From NCBI RefSeq assembly GCF_002879885.1, contig NZ_PNYA01000026.1:53278-117277 (forward strand): a DNA stretch of 64,000 bases, in the 5' to 3' direction. Below are positions 50,326-60,159 of the stretch, piece after piece. The notes under the pieces are model-generated. The model worked only from the letters and a program-made list of their open reading frames with translations. It did no database searches and had not been told where the DNA came from. The stretch's first letter is position 1. Every line of letters starts with the position of its first letter. Position numbers and translations under genes: made by a program. The DNA comes from Trinickia dabaoshanensis. GTDB lineage: Bacteria > Pseudomonadota > Gammaproteobacteria > Burkholderiales > Burkholderiaceae.

Positions 50326-51186
50326 ATGCGTGATCTCATCGACGAATTCGACGCGCCGCCGCCGGCGGCCGCCGGTGGCGCGCCCGATAGCACGGGCGCG
50401 TCGCGGCTGCCCATCGATCTGCGCAATCGCGATTTTCTGGCGGATGCGCAGGCGTTGCCCGATGGCTCCATCGACCTGATCGTCGCCGATCCGCCGTACG
50501 GACTCGGCAAGGATTACGGCAACGATTCGGACATGCGTTCGGGCGAGGACTATCTCGCCTGGACCCGTTGCTGGCTCGAGCTGGCCATCCCGAAGCTGAA
50601 GGCGAGCGGTTCGCTTTACGTCTTTTGCACCTGGCAATACGCGCCGGAGATCTTCTCGTTCTTGAAGACGAAGCTCACGATGGTCAACGAGATCATCTGG
50701 GACCGGCGCGTGCCCAGCATGGGCGGTACGACGCGTCGCTTCACTTCGGTGCACGACAACATCGGCTTTTTCGCGGTATCGAAGGATTACTACTTCGATC
50801 TCGATCCCGTGCGGATTCCGTACGACGCGGCGACGAAGAAGGCGCGTTCGCGCAAGCTCTTCGAAGGCAGCAAGTGGCTCGAAGTCGGCTACAACCCGAA
50901 GGACGTGTGGTCGGTGTCGCGGTTGCATCGCCAGCACGCCGAACGGGTCGATCATCCGACGCAAAAGCCGCTCGAGATCGTCGAGCGAATGGTGTTGTCG
51001 AGCTGCCCGCCGGGCGGGCGCGTGCTCGACCCGTTCATGGGCAGCGGAACGACGGCGGCAGCTTGCGCGCGGCATGGGCGTGCGTTCGTCGGCTATGAGA
51101 TCAATGAAAATTACTGCGCGATTGCGCGCGAACGCGTGGCAGCCCTAAGCGGCGCACCGTCCGACGCGCCCGCCGTCGCCTCTTGA
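50326..51186 (+). CDS. Orphan beta-class DNA methyltransferase in the trp operon
   Basis: Methyltransferase of 286 residues. Motif IV, DPPYG at residues 55-59, precedes motif I, DPFMGSGT at 235-242, the order of beta-class amino-methyltransferases; DPPY suggests N6-adenine. The target-recognition region lies between, with RRVPSMGGTTRRFTSVHDNI. No restriction gene is adjacent. I recall that the equivalent Burkholderia cenocepacia gene BCAM0992 modifies GTWWAC and affects regulation; this is memory, not shown here. It lies between trpB and trpA. Confidence 0.93.
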   Translation: MRDLIDEFDAPPPAAAGGAPDSTGASRLPIDLRNRDFLADAQALPDGSIDLIVADPPYGLGKDYGNDSDMRSGEDYLAWTRCWLELAIPKLKASGSLYVFCTWQYAPEIFSFLKTKLTMVNEIIWDRRVPSMGGTTRRFTSVHDNIGFFAVSKDYYFDLDPVRIPYDAATKKARSRKLFEGSKWLEVGYNPKDVWSVSRLHRQHAERVDHPTQKPLEIVERMVLSSCPPGGRVLDPFMGSGTTAAACARHGRAFVGYEINENYCAIARERVAALSGAPSDAPAVAS

Positions 51187-51225
51187 ACGGCGCGGCGAAT
51201 CGCACTTATCGGTAGAGAAGACATC

Positions 51226-52026
51226 ATGTCCCGTATCGAACAGAAGTTCGCGGCACTGGCCGCGCAGAACAAGAAAGGCTTGATCCCGTTCATCACGGCC
51301 GGTTATCCGGACCCGGCGCGCACGGTCGAATTCATGCATGCGCTCGTCGCCGGCGGCGCCGACGTCATCGAACTCGGTATTCCGTTTTCCGATCCGATGG
51401 CCGACGGTCCGGTGATCCAGCGCTCGTCCGAACGGGCACTGGCGAACGGCGTGACGCTCAAGCAGGTGCTCGCCGACGTCAAGCGCTTCCGCGAGCAAGA
51501 TGCGGCGACGCCGGTCGTCCTGATGGGCTATGCCAACCCGATCGAACGGATGGGCGTCGACGCCTTTGCGGCGGCCGCGCTCGACGCCGGCGTCGATGGC
51601 GTGCTGACGGTGGATTACCCGCCCGAGGAAGCGGAGGCGTTCGCAGGGCGTCTGCGCGGAGCCGGCATCGATCCGATCTTCTTGTTGGCGCCGACTTCGA
51701 CGGACGAGCGCATCGCCGCGGTCGGCAAAGTGGCGAGCGGTTATGTCTATTACGTCTCGCTGAAAGGGGTGACGGGCGCCGCAAATCTGGACGTTTCCGC
51801 CATCGCGAGTAGAATTCCGGCCATCAAGTCGCAGGTGCGGTTGCCTGTCGGGGTCGGATTCGGTATTCGCGACGCCTCGACGGCGCGTGCGGTGTCCGAG
51901 GTGGCCGACGCGGTCGTCATCGGCAGCCGCCTGGTCCAACTGCTCGAAGAGGTGCCGCCTCAGACGGCCGCTTCGGCGCTGACGAGCTTCGTGGCCGACA
52001 TTCGGCAGGCGCTCGACGCCGCCTGA
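51226..52026 (+). CDS. trpA: Tryptophan synthase alpha chain
   Basis: TIM-barrel lyase of 266 residues splitting indole-3-glycerol phosphate and channelling indole to TrpB. Catalytic Glu and Asp lie in [19 protein letters not shown] and the loop [10 protein letters not shown]. The phosphate site includes GVTGA and [10 protein letters not shown]. It follows the DNA methyltransferase gene by about 39 bases and precedes accD. Confidence 0.98.
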   Translation: MSRIEQKFAALAAQNKKGLIPFITAGYPDPARTVEFMHALVAGGADVIELGIPFSDPMADGPVIQRSSERALANGVTLKQVLADVKRFREQDAATPVVLMGYANPIERMGVDAFAAAALDAGVDGVLTVDYPPEEAEAFAGRLRGAGIDPIFLLAPTSTDERIAAVGKVASGYVYYVSLKGVTGAANLDVSAIASRIPAIKSQVRLPVGVGFGIRDASTARAVSEVADAVVIGSRLVQLLEEVPPQTAASALTSFVADIRQALDAA

Positions 52027-52116
52027 GGCGGCTTGATGCGGGGCGGGCTCGTTTCGTCGGACGAAAGCGAGCCCCTTCCCGCATGCGCGGAATCAATATT
52101 ATTTGAAGGAACGACG

Positions 52117-52989
52117 ATGAGCTGGCTCGACAAACTGCTGCCGCCTAAGATCAAACAGACCGACCCCAAGAGCCGCAAAGGCGTCCCCGAGGGGCTGTGG
52201 GTCAAGTGTCCGGCTTGCGAGGCGGTGCTGTACCGCAATGACGTCGAGGCCAACCTGCACGTTTGCCCCAAGTGCAGCCATCACATGCGCATCGGTGCGC
52301 GCGCGCGTATCGACGGCCTGCTCGATGCCGAAGGCCGTTACGAAATCGGCCAGGAAATCGTGCCGGTCGACGCGCTGAAATTCAAAGATAGCCGCAAGTA
52401 CCCCGAACGTATCAAAGATGCGATGGACGATACGGGCGAAACGGACGCGATGGTCGTCATGGGCGGGGCCATCCATACGTTGCCGGTGGTCGTTTCGTGT
52501 TTCGAATTCGGCTTCATGGGCGGCTCGATGGGCTCGGTCGTCGGCGAGCGTTTTGCCCGTGGCGCGCAAAATGCGCTCGAACAGCAGGTGCCGTTCATTT
52601 GCTTCACGGCCTCGGGCGGTGCGCGGATGCAAGAGAGCTTGCTTTCGTTGATGCAAATGGCCAAAACCACGGCGATGCTGACGAAGCTGGCCGATGCCAA
52701 GCTGCCCTTCATCTCCGTGCTGACCGATCCGACGATGGGCGGCGTGTCCGCGAGTTTCGCGTTCTTGGGTGACGTGGTGATCGCCGAGCCGAAGGCGCTG
52801 ATCGGTTTCGCCGGCCCGCGCGTGATCGAGCAGACGGTGCGCGAGAAACTGCCGGAAGGCTTCCAGCGCGCCGAGTTCCTGCTGCAAAAGGGGGCGATCG
52901 ATATGATCGTCGATCGTCGCAAGCTGCGCGAAGAATTGGCGCGGCTCATCGCGCTGCTTCAACGCCAGCCCGCGGACGCCGTCGCCTAA
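52117..52989 (+). CDS. accD: Acetyl-CoA carboxylase carboxyltransferase beta subunit
   Basis: Carboxyltransferase beta subunit of 290 residues, working with AccA in malonyl-CoA formation. The N-terminal four-Cys zinc finger is visible in [20 protein letters not shown] then CPKC. The crotonase-like core has [18 protein letters not shown] and [15 protein letters not shown]. The ATG at 52117 has GAAGGA about 7 bases upstream. It is coupled with folC downstream, a common pairing. Confidence 0.98.
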   Translation: MSWLDKLLPPKIKQTDPKSRKGVPEGLWVKCPACEAVLYRNDVEANLHVCPKCSHHMRIGARARIDGLLDAEGRYEIGQEIVPVDALKFKDSRKYPERIKDAMDDTGETDAMVVMGGAIHTLPVVVSCFEFGFMGGSMGSVVGERFARGAQNALEQQVPFICFTASGGARMQESLLSLMQMAKTTAMLTKLADAKLPFISVLTDPTMGGVSASFAFLGDVVIAEPKALIGFAGPRVIEQTVREKLPEGFQRAEFLLQKGAIDMIVDRRKLREELARLIALLQRQPADAVA

Positions 52990-53030
52990 GCATTCAACGT
53001 TGTTCTACGCGGGGCGGCCCGCGCTTTTCG

Positions 53031-54341
53031 ATGACCACTTTTTCTTCTCTCGGCGCCTGGCTCGAGCATCTCGAGTCGGCGCATCCGGTCGGCATCGACA
53101 TGGGCCTCACGCGCATCCGAAAGGTGAAGGATGCGCTCCGGCTCGAGTTGCGATGCCCCGTCATTACGGTAGGCGGCACGAACGGCAAGGGCTCGACCTG
53201 CGCGATGCTCGAGTCGATTCTAAGGGCAGGCGGCTATCGCGTTGGCTGCCATACGTCCCCGCATCTGCTGGAATTCAACGAGCGTGCGCGTATCGATGGC
53301 CGCAACGCCACCGATGAAGAATTGCTGCCGCACTTCGAGGCGGTGGAGGCGGCGCGCACGAGCTTGGCCGAACCTGTTTCGCTGACTTACTTCGAATTCA
53401 CGGCGCTCGCGATCTTGCATCTGTACGCGTCGCTGCCGCTCGACGCGGTGATTCTCGAAGTGGGGCTCGGCGGGCGGCTCGACGCCATGAATATCGTCGA
53501 TGCCGATTGTGCGGTCGTGACCAGTATCGATATCGATCACACCGAATACCTCGGCGATACGCGCGAGAAAATCGCTTTCGAGAAGGCGGGCATTTTCCGC
53601 CCGGGACGTCCCGCGATCTGCGCCGATCCGGCCGCGCCGCAGACGTTGATCGACCACGCGCACGCCATCGGCGCGCAGTTGTGGTTGTTCGGGCGCGACT
53701 TCCGCTACGAAGGCCAGGCGGGCAGCGAGCGGCAGCAGTGGAGCTACGTCGGGCCTACGCAACGGCGTTCAGCGCTCGCCTATCCGGCGTTGCGCGGCGC
53801 GAATCAACTGATCAATACGTCCGCTGCGCTCGCCGCGCTCGAAGCGCTGCGCGATCGGCTGCCCGTGTCGGCGCAAGACATTCGGCTCGGTCTCGCGAAC
53901 GTCGAATTGCCCGGACGTTTCCAGGTGCTGCCGGGGCGTCCCGCGGTGGTACTCGACGTGGGCCACAACCCGCATGCGGCCGCCGTTCTCGCCCAGAATT
54001 TGGGCAGCATGGGCTTTTTCCGGTACACGTACGCGGTGTTCGGCGCGATGCGCGACAAGGATATCGCGGGCGTCGTCAAGCACTTGAAAGGCGAAGTGGA
54101 TCATTGGTGCTTGACCGATCTGCCGCTCGGGCGCGCGGCCAGCGCGCAGGAGTTGGAGCAGGTTCTACGCGAAGCGGGCGTCGAAGACGGACCCGACAGC
54201 AGCATCAAACGATTCGCTTCTCCGGCCGAGGCGTTTCAAGACGCACTGAGCCGCGCGACAGAGGATGATAGAATCGCGGTTTTCGGCAGTTTCTATACGG
54301 TTGCAGGCGTCATGGCCTACCGTAAGTCTCGGCAACATTGA
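53031..54341 (+). CDS. folC: Bifunctional folylpolyglutamate / dihydrofolate synthase
   Basis: Mur-ligase-fold enzyme of 436 residues adding glutamate to folates. The ATP loop is VGGTNGKGSTCAMLESIL near residue 46; HLLEFNERARIDG and GLGGRLDAMNIVDADCAVVT with SIDIDHTEYLG mark the family. It follows accD by 41 bases and is followed by the SPOR gene 43 bases downstream. Confidence 0.97.
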   Translation: MTTFSSLGAWLEHLESAHPVGIDMGLTRIRKVKDALRLELRCPVITVGGTNGKGSTCAMLESILRAGGYRVGCHTSPHLLEFNERARIDGRNATDEELLPHFEAVEAARTSLAEPVSLTYFEFTALAILHLYASLPLDAVILEVGLGGRLDAMNIVDADCAVVTSIDIDHTEYLGDTREKIAFEKAGIFRPGRPAICADPAAPQTLIDHAHAIGAQLWLFGRDFRYEGQAGSERQQWSYVGPTQRRSALAYPALRGANQLINTSAALAALEALRDRLPVSAQDIRLGLANVELPGRFQVLPGRPAVVLDVGHNPHAAAVLAQNLGSMGFFRYTYAVFGAMRDKDIAGVVKHLKGEVDHWCLTDLPLGRAASAQELEQVLREAGVEDGPDSSIKRFASPAEAFQDALSRATEDDRIAVFGSFYTVAGVMAYRKSRQH

Positions 54342-54384
54342 CCGACGCCTGCCAGACGGGCCGTACCCTCGAACTCAGCGATTC

Positions 54385-55251
54385 ATGGGATTTTTTTCGT
54401 TCGGCAAGAAAGACGACGCACCGCGCCGGCGGGGCGCCGCCGCTAAACCCACGCGCGGCGGGGCCGCGTTCGAAGGGCGCGAGACGCGACGTAGCCGTCG
54501 CAGCGAGCGTGCGGGCGATGCCGACGCGATGCTGCTCGATCCGACGCTGCCCGAAAAGCAGCGGGCGCGCCGGCGGCTCGTGGGTGCGATCGCGCTCGTG
54601 CTAGCCGCGATCGTCATCTTGCCGATGGTGCTCGATTCGCACCCGAAGCCCGTTACCGACGATATCGCCATCGACATCCCGAACCGTCCGGCGACGGTGC
54701 CCGCGCGCGCGGGCGACGACAGCGATGCCGACGCGCAAGCCGCTGTCGCTCCCGACCGCGCCGATCCGAGCGATGCCGAAGCGGGCTCGAGTGCCGCTGC
54801 CGCCGGCATTGCGTCCGCTCCCGCCCCCGCTACTGCTACTCAAAGCAAAGCCACGCACACCGAATCGAAGCCGGCGCCGGCCAAGCAGGCGCCATCGGGT
54901 GCTTCGTCCGCTCCGGCCGCGCGTCCGAGCACTGCTCAATCGTCTAAGCCCGCCGCCGTTGCTTCGCCGAGTCCGGCCGAGGCCGACTCGGGCACGCCCG
55001 CGGCGCCGCCGGGCGCGCGTTTTGCCGTTCAACTCGGCGTGTTCGCCGACGATGCGAGCGCTCGCGCGTGGGAAACGAAGCTCAAGGCGGCGGGTGTGCC
55101 GGCCTATATCGAACATCGCAAGCAAGCCGACGGCAAGACGCGTGCATTGTTGCGCGCCGGTCCGTTCGCGGATCGGGCGGCTGCGTCCGCCGCGATCGCG
55201 AAAGTCCGCGACGCGGGCTTGACGGCTAACGCCGCCAACGCAGGACAGTGA
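54385..55251 (+). CDS. SPOR-domain membrane protein (DedD-like)
   Basis: Protein of 288 residues with a short basic cytoplasmic start, one transmembrane helix at about 71-88 (VGAIALVLAAIVILPMVLD), a Pro/Ala-rich periplasmic linker and a C-terminal SPOR domain (FAVQLGVFADDASARAWETK to the end). SPOR domains bind denuded septal glycan, and the folC-SPOR-cvpA order marks this as DedD-like rather than FtsN. The ATG at 54385 gives a clean start. cvpA begins 7 bases later. Confidence 0.92.
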   Translation: MGFFSFGKKDDAPRRRGAAAKPTRGGAAFEGRETRRSRRSERAGDADAMLLDPTLPEKQRARRRLVGAIALVLAAIVILPMVLDSHPKPVTDDIAIDIPNRPATVPARAGDDSDADAQAAVAPDRADPSDAEAGSSAAAAGIASAPAPATATQSKATHTESKPAPAKQAPSGASSAPAARPSTAQSSKPAAVASPSPAEADSGTPAAPPGARFAVQLGVFADDASARAWETKLKAAGVPAYIEHRKQADGKTRALLRAGPFADRAAASAAIAKVRDAGLTANAANAGQ

Positions 55252-55258
55252 CGACGCG

Positions 55259-55753
55259 ATGCTGACGGCATTCGATTATGCGGCGCTGGCCGTGATTGGT
55301 TTATCGGCCCTGCGCGGGGCGTGGCGCGGCATTTTGTCGGAAATTTTCGGATTGATCGGCTGGGTGGTTGCTTTTTTCGTTGCCTGCCACTATGTACAGC
55401 TCCTGGTGCCCTATATTCCAAGCGACTGGCCTGGCGGTGCGCTGACTCAGTGGCTTTTGGCCTTTGCGGTGATCATGGTGGGCGTCGTGCTCGTGGCGAG
55501 TGTCGCCAATGCTTTGATCGCCCGGCTCGTCGCCGTTACCGGCCTCGGCGGAGTGGATCGGTCGCTCGGCTTGCTGTTCGGTATCGTGCGCGGCGCGGTG
55601 CTGGTACTGCTGCTGTTCACCCTGGCGAGCCTGACCGAGCTGCCGAAGCAAGAATTTTGGCGCAAGGCGCTCTTGCGGCCCTATGCCGAGCAAGGCGTGC
55701 GCGAGTTGAAGCCTTTGTTACCCCCGGCGCTCGCCGCGTACGTGCGCGTGTGA
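55259..55753 (+). CDS. cvpA: Colicin V production-like membrane protein
   Basis: Membrane protein of 164 residues with four predicted helices (about 5-22, 28-48, 62-82 and 103-122). The motifs RGAWRGILSEIFGLIGWV and GGVDRSLGLLFGIVRG are diagnostic of CvpA. It is required in other bacteria for colicin V export and envelope stress tolerance; its true role is unclear. It lies between the DedD-like gene and purF, as in most proteobacteria. Confidence 0.95.
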   Translation: MLTAFDYAALAVIGLSALRGAWRGILSEIFGLIGWVVAFFVACHYVQLLVPYIPSDWPGGALTQWLLAFAVIMVGVVLVASVANALIARLVAVTGLGGVDRSLGLLFGIVRGAVLVLLLFTLASLTELPKQEFWRKALLRPYAEQGVRELKPLLPPALAAYVRV

Positions 55754-55814
55754 TCGCGCTCGCGCCGGCCAACGGGCCGGCGTCAATGTTTTCGTATCTT
55801 TGAAGGACCCTGCC

Positions 55815-57362
55815 ATGTGCGGCATCGTAGGCGTAGTCTCCCATTCCCCGGTCAATCAGCTGATTTACGACAGCCTGCTGCTGTTGCAGCATCGTGGCCA
55901 GGACGCAGCCGGTATCGCGACGGCGAACGGCAGCACGTTCCACATGTACAAGGCCAACGGCATGGTGCGCGACGTGTTCCGCACGCGCAACATGCGCAGC
56001 TTGCCCGGAACCGCGGGCATCGGCCAGGTGCGCTATCCGACGGCCGGTTCGGCGTCGAGCGAAGAAGAAGCGCAGCCGTTTTACGTGAACGCGCCGTTCG
56101 GCATCATCCTCGCGCATAACGGCAATCTCACGAACTGGCAACAGCTCAAAGACGAGATGTTCCGCATCGATCGTCGCCACGTGAACACGAACTCGGACAC
56201 CGAGGTGCTGCTCAACGTGCTGGCGCATGAGATGCAACTGGCCAGCTCGGGCCTGCAGCTCGACCCGGGCACGGTGTTCAAGGCGGTGGCCGGCGTGCAT
56301 CGCCGCGTGCGTGGCTCTTATGCGATCGTGTCGTTGATTGCCGGTTACGGGCTGCTCGCGTTTCGCGATCCGTTCGGCATTCGTCCCCTTTGTATCGGCA
56401 AGCATGAAACGGAGCACGGCGTCGAGTGGATCGTCGCGTCCGAATCGGTGGCCGTCGAGGGCATCGGGTTCGAGTTCGTTCGCGACGTGGCACCGGGCGA
56501 AGCGATCTTCATCGACATCGACGGGCATCTGCATAGCCAGCAATGTTCGGACACGCCGAGCCTGAACCCCTGCATCTTCGAATACGTCTATCTCGCGCGG
56601 CCCGATTCGGTGCTCGATGGCGTGTCCGTGTACAACGTCCGCTTGCGCATGGGCGACTATCTCGCCGAGAAGATCAAACGCGTGTTGCCGGGGGTGCCGA
56701 TCGACGTGGTGATGCCGATTCCCGATTCGTCGCGTCCGGCGGCGATGCAGGTCGCGTCCAAGCTTGGCGTCGAATACCGGGAAGGTTTTTTCAAGAACCG
56801 TTACGTCGGCCGCACGTTCATCATGCCGGGCCAGGCGGTACGGAAGAAGTCGGTGCGTCAGAAGCTCAATGCCATGACGATCGAGTTCAAGGACAAGAAC
56901 GTGCTGATCGTGGACGATTCGATCGTGCGCGGCACGACCTCGCACGAGATCGTACAAATGGCGCGCGATGCGGGCGCCAAGAGCGTGATTTTCGCGTCGG
57001 CGGCGCCGCCCGTGAAGTTTCCGAACGTCTATGGTATCGACATGCCTACGCGCAGCGAGCTCGTCGCTCACGGGCGCACGGATCAAGACGTCGCCAAGAT
57101 CATCGGCGCCGATCATCTCGTCTATCAGGATGTGGATGCGCTCAAGCAAGCGGTCAGCGATATCAACCCCGCGCTGTCGCGTTTCGAGGCTTCGTGCTTC
57201 GATGGCGAGTACATCACGGGCGATGTGACGACTGAATATCTCGATGCGATCGAGCGCGCGCGCCTTTCGCCTCAGTCGCAGTCGGAGCGCGATTCGGCCG
57301 GCGATGCGGTGGATGGAACGGTGACCCGCTCGCAACTGCACTTGCAACTGTCGGTGGAGTGA
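55815..57362 (+). CDS. purF: Amidophosphoribosyltransferase
   Basis: First enzyme of purine synthesis, 515 residues. Starting at 55815 makes Cys2 (MCGIVGVVSHSPVNQ) the N-terminal nucleophile after Met removal; a TTG 15 bases earlier is rejected. Glutaminase motifs LAHNGNLTNWQQL and the PRPP-binding VLIVDDSIVRGTTSHEIVQM are present. It follows cvpA and precedes metZ after a 262-base gap containing a hairpin. Confidence 0.97.
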   Translation: MCGIVGVVSHSPVNQLIYDSLLLLQHRGQDAAGIATANGSTFHMYKANGMVRDVFRTRNMRSLPGTAGIGQVRYPTAGSASSEEEAQPFYVNAPFGIILAHNGNLTNWQQLKDEMFRIDRRHVNTNSDTEVLLNVLAHEMQLASSGLQLDPGTVFKAVAGVHRRVRGSYAIVSLIAGYGLLAFRDPFGIRPLCIGKHETEHGVEWIVASESVAVEGIGFEFVRDVAPGEAIFIDIDGHLHSQQCSDTPSLNPCIFEYVYLARPDSVLDGVSVYNVRLRMGDYLAEKIKRVLPGVPIDVVMPIPDSSRPAAMQVASKLGVEYREGFFKNRYVGRTFIMPGQAVRKKSVRQKLNAMTIEFKDKNVLIVDDSIVRGTTSHEIVQMARDAGAKSVIFASAAPPVKFPNVYGIDMPTRSELVAHGRTDQDVAKIIGADHLVYQDVDALKQAVSDINPALSRFEASCFDGEYITGDVTTEYLDAIERARLSPQSQSERDSAGDAVDGTVTRSQLHLQLSVE

Positions 57363-57516
57363 GCGGGCGGGGGCGGGGACGCAGGTCGCTCGCGTCTCGT
57401 GCTACCATGCGAATCAGCGTCGATTTGAATTCAGCTTGCGGACGCGGGGCAACCCAAAACAGCTAAAGCGAAAGACGGCAGCCATGTCGTCCGACGCCGA
57501 ACCGGCCCCGCACACG

Positions 57517-57550
57517 AAGCCCGCTTTTGCCGACGCGAAGCGGGCTTTTT
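57517..57550 (+). terminator. Rho-independent terminator between purF and metZ
   Basis: Perfect 10-base stem AAGCCCGCTT/AAGCGGGCTT with an 11-base loop followed by TTT, about 155 bases after purF and 75 bases before metZ. It separates metZ from the purF transcript. Confidence 0.75.
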
Positions 57551-57624
57551 GCTGGCTGCCGTTTCTTGCGGCCGCCGGCCTTGGGAAACGGCGTAGAACG
57601 CCTAAGGCATAGGGCATCAGGACC

Positions 57625-58815
57625 ATGGACGACTCTTTGAACTTCGATACGCTCGCCGTGCGGTCGGGCACGTTGCGCACCGATTACAACGAGCACTCGG
57701 AAGCGCTCTTTCTGACATCGAGCTTTTGCTTCAACAGCGCGGCCGAAGCAGCCGAACGCTTCAAGCACTCCGAGGACTACTACACGTACTCCCGCTTCAC
57801 GAACCCGACCGTCACGATGTTCCAGGAGCGTCTGGCCGTGCTCGAAGGCGGGGAAGCCTGTATTGCAACGGCCTCGGGCATGAGCGCCATCCTGTCCGTC
57901 GTGATGGCCGCGATGCAGGCCGGAGATCATATCGTCAGTTCGCGAGCGTTGTTCGGCTCGACGCTCGGTATGTTCTCGCAGATCTTCGCACGCTTCGGGA
58001 TTACGACGACCTATGTCGATCCGAACGACCTCGACGCATGGCGTGAGGCCGTTCGTCCCGAAACGAAGCTCTTTTTCGTCGAGACGCCGTCCAATCCGCT
58101 CACCGAACTCTGCGATATCGAAGCGATCGGCAAAATCGCCAAAGCGGCGGGCGCGCTGTTCGTCGTCGATAACTCGTTTTGCAGCCCGGCGGTGCAGCAG
58201 CCGCTCAAGCTCGGCGCCGATGTGGTCATGCATTCGGCAACGAAGCTCATCGACGGCCAAGGCCGTGTACTGGGCGGCGCGCTCGTCGGCTCGCGGGCCT
58301 TCATCATGGAGAAGGTGTTTCCGTTCGTGCGCACGGCGGGGCCGACGCTGTCGGCGTTCAACGCATGGGTGTTGTTGAAAGGCCTCGAGACGCTTTCGCT
58401 GCGTGCGGAGCGCCATTCCGCCAGTGCGCTCGCCGTTGCGCGCTGGCTCGAGTCGAATCCGGCCGTTAAGCGCGTCTACTACCCCGGGCTGGAATCGCAT
58501 CCTCAGTACGAACTTGCGCAACGCCAGCAGCGTTCGGGCGGGTCGGTGCTCGCGTTCGAGGTGGTGGGCGAGACGCCCGAGGAACAGCGTGCCAACGCTT
58601 GGCGCGTAATCGACGGGACCAAGCTGTGTTCGATTACGGCTAACTTGGGCGATACGCGAACGACGATTACGCATCCGGCCACCACGACTCATAGTCGCGT
58701 GACACCCGAAGCGCGTGCCGCCGCCGGCATCACCGAAGCGCTGCTTCGTATGGCGATCGGGCTCGAGGACGCCAGGGATATTTGCGCGGATCTAGCTCAC
58801 GGATTGGGCGCCTAA
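57625..58815 (+). CDS. metZ: O-succinylhomoserine sulfhydrylase
   Basis: PLP-dependent Cys/Met-metabolism enzyme of 396 residues making homocysteine from O-succinylhomoserine and sulfide. The PLP Lys is in VMHSATKLIDGQGRVLGG and the Tyr/Arg region in YYTYSRFTNPTVTMFQERL. The C-terminal NLGDTRTTITHPATTTHS is typical of MetZ/MetY rather than MetB. The purF-metZ pair is conserved in proteobacteria. It may accept the acetyl ester as well. Confidence 0.95.
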   Translation: MDDSLNFDTLAVRSGTLRTDYNEHSEALFLTSSFCFNSAAEAAERFKHSEDYYTYSRFTNPTVTMFQERLAVLEGGEACIATASGMSAILSVVMAAMQAGDHIVSSRALFGSTLGMFSQIFARFGITTTYVDPNDLDAWREAVRPETKLFFVETPSNPLTELCDIEAIGKIAKAAGALFVVDNSFCSPAVQQPLKLGADVVMHSATKLIDGQGRVLGGALVGSRAFIMEKVFPFVRTAGPTLSAFNAWVLLKGLETLSLRAERHSASALAVARWLESNPAVKRVYYPGLESHPQYELAQRQQRSGGSVLAFEVVGETPEEQRANAWRVIDGTKLCSITANLGDTRTTITHPATTTHSRVTPEARAAAGITEALLRMAIGLEDARDICADLAHGLGA

Positions 58816-58867
58816 GCGAGGCAGGGAATGCCGCTGGTTTAAGGAACAGAAGGGCAGCCCGGCGGCA

Positions 58868-59644
58868 TCAATGCATTCGCATCGCCCGCCACTGCCCGGG
58901 CGCGAGCCCGAAACGCCGCGTGAAAGCGTGCGTAAAAGCGCTTTGATCGGCGAAGCCGACCGTCAGTGCCACGTCGGTCAACGTATGGCGCGTATCGCCG
59001 AGCAGGGTGAGCGCCGCATCGAGGCGCAGCCGCTGCAGGTAGCGGTACGGCGTCGTGCCGAACGCTTCATCGAAAAGCTGATGAAACCGCCGTTCACCGA
59101 AGCCGCAGTGCGCGGCGAGGTCCGGCACGCGCAACGGTTCCGATAAGTGCGCGCGCAACCATTTGTCGATGCGCAAGAAATCTAGCCGCGCGGCGGGTGC
59201 TTCGGCGCCGATGCTATCGCCGAGCAAAGCCGCTAACCGTGCCGCTGTCTCCCATGCCAATCTCCGCGCTCGATCATCCAAGGGCGGCGCGTCGCGCGCG
59301 GCATGCGCGGCAGCTTCCCGAACCACGCCGGCCAGCGCGTCATTGATCGTCAACGGCACCGCACGCGAGAAAAGACGCTCGGGCAACGCGAGCGAGGCGC
59401 AAGGCACATCGAGCACGAGCTGGCGATTCTCGCCGATCCCCGCATACTCGTGCCGCGCGCCCGCGGGAACCAGCCAAGCATGATGCGCATCGATGCGATG
59501 GCCGACGCCGTCTACGTCCATCTCCATCGCACCATCCACGCCGAGCACGATCTGATGGAACGCATGCACGTCGCATGCGCTCACCGCGCCGTAGCGGCGC
59601 AGCGAGAGCGCGGGCGAAGCGATCGTGTCCTCGTTGCTCGCCAT
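58868..59644 (-). CDS. AraC family transcriptional regulator
   Basis: Regulator of 258 residues. An N-terminal cupin-like sensor (HQIVLGVDGAMEMDVDGVGH, HHAWLVPAGARHEYAGIG) is followed by a C-terminal pair of HTH motifs at about 165-255 (VPDLAAHCGFGERRFHQLFD, LTDVALTVGFADQSAFTHAF). It converges with metZ. The ligand and targets are unknown. Confidence 0.92.
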   Translation of the reverse strand: MASNEDTIASPALSLRRYGAVSACDVHAFHQIVLGVDGAMEMDVDGVGHRIDAHHAWLVPAGARHEYAGIGENRQLVLDVPCASLALPERLFSRAVPLTINDALAGVVREAAAHAARDAPPLDDRARRLAWETAARLAALLGDSIGAEAPAARLDFLRIDKWLRAHLSEPLRVPDLAAHCGFGERRFHQLFDEAFGTTPYRYLQRLRLDAALTLLGDTRHTLTDVALTVGFADQSAFTHAFTRRFGLAPGQWRAMRMH

Positions 59645-59666
59645 GTGCGTCGCCAGCCGTCCGCGC

Positions 59667-60008
59667 TTAGGCTTGGAGCAATTCGACTTCGAACACGAGC
59701 GTCGCGTTCGGCGGAATCACGCCACCCGCGCCGCGCACGCCATAACCGAGTTGCGGCGGAATCGTCAGACGGCGCACGCCGCCCACCTTCATGCCCTGGA
59801 CGCCTTCGTCCCAACCCTTGATGACCATGCCGCCGCCGAGCACGAACGCGAAAGGATCGTTACGATCCTTGCTGGAATCGAACTTCTGGCCGTCGGTGAG
59901 CCAGCCCGTGTAATGCACGGTAACCGTAGTGCCGGCCTTCGCTTCGGCGCCCGCGCCTTCGGTTACGTCTTCGTACTTCAAACCCGAATCGGTCGTGACG
60001 GTCGTCAT
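59667..60008 (-). CDS. FKBP-type peptidyl-prolyl cis-trans isomerase
   Basis: Protein of 113 residues catalysing proline isomerisation, with the full FKBP core: [58 protein letters not shown] and the terminal VFEVELLQA. No signal peptide is seen, so it is cytosolic. Active-site Tyr, Asp, Trp and Phe positions are conserved. It lies downstream of nothing obvious and is divergent from the histidine-kinase-like gene. Confidence 0.95.
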   Translation of the reverse strand: MTTVTTDSGLKYEDVTEGAGAEAKAGTTVTVHYTGWLTDGQKFDSSKDRNDPFAFVLGGGMVIKGWDEGVQGMKVGGVRRLTIPPQLGYGVRGAGGVIPPNATLVFEVELLQA

Positions 60009-60159
60009 GATTGTTACGCTCCCTTTTCAGAAGAAACCGTCATTGTAGGCGCTGCGCTCGCCGGGGTGCCTATAATGTTCGTCTACTCAACACGCTTATG
60101 GCGTCACCGGGCCGTCGCAACGGTGCGAGGGCGGCACTTCGCCCACTCGTTGCGGCGAT

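Noticed and set aside
55617..57347. Long minus-strand frame opposite purF
   Set aside because: Shadow of purF; the product is Arg/His-rich with no domain.
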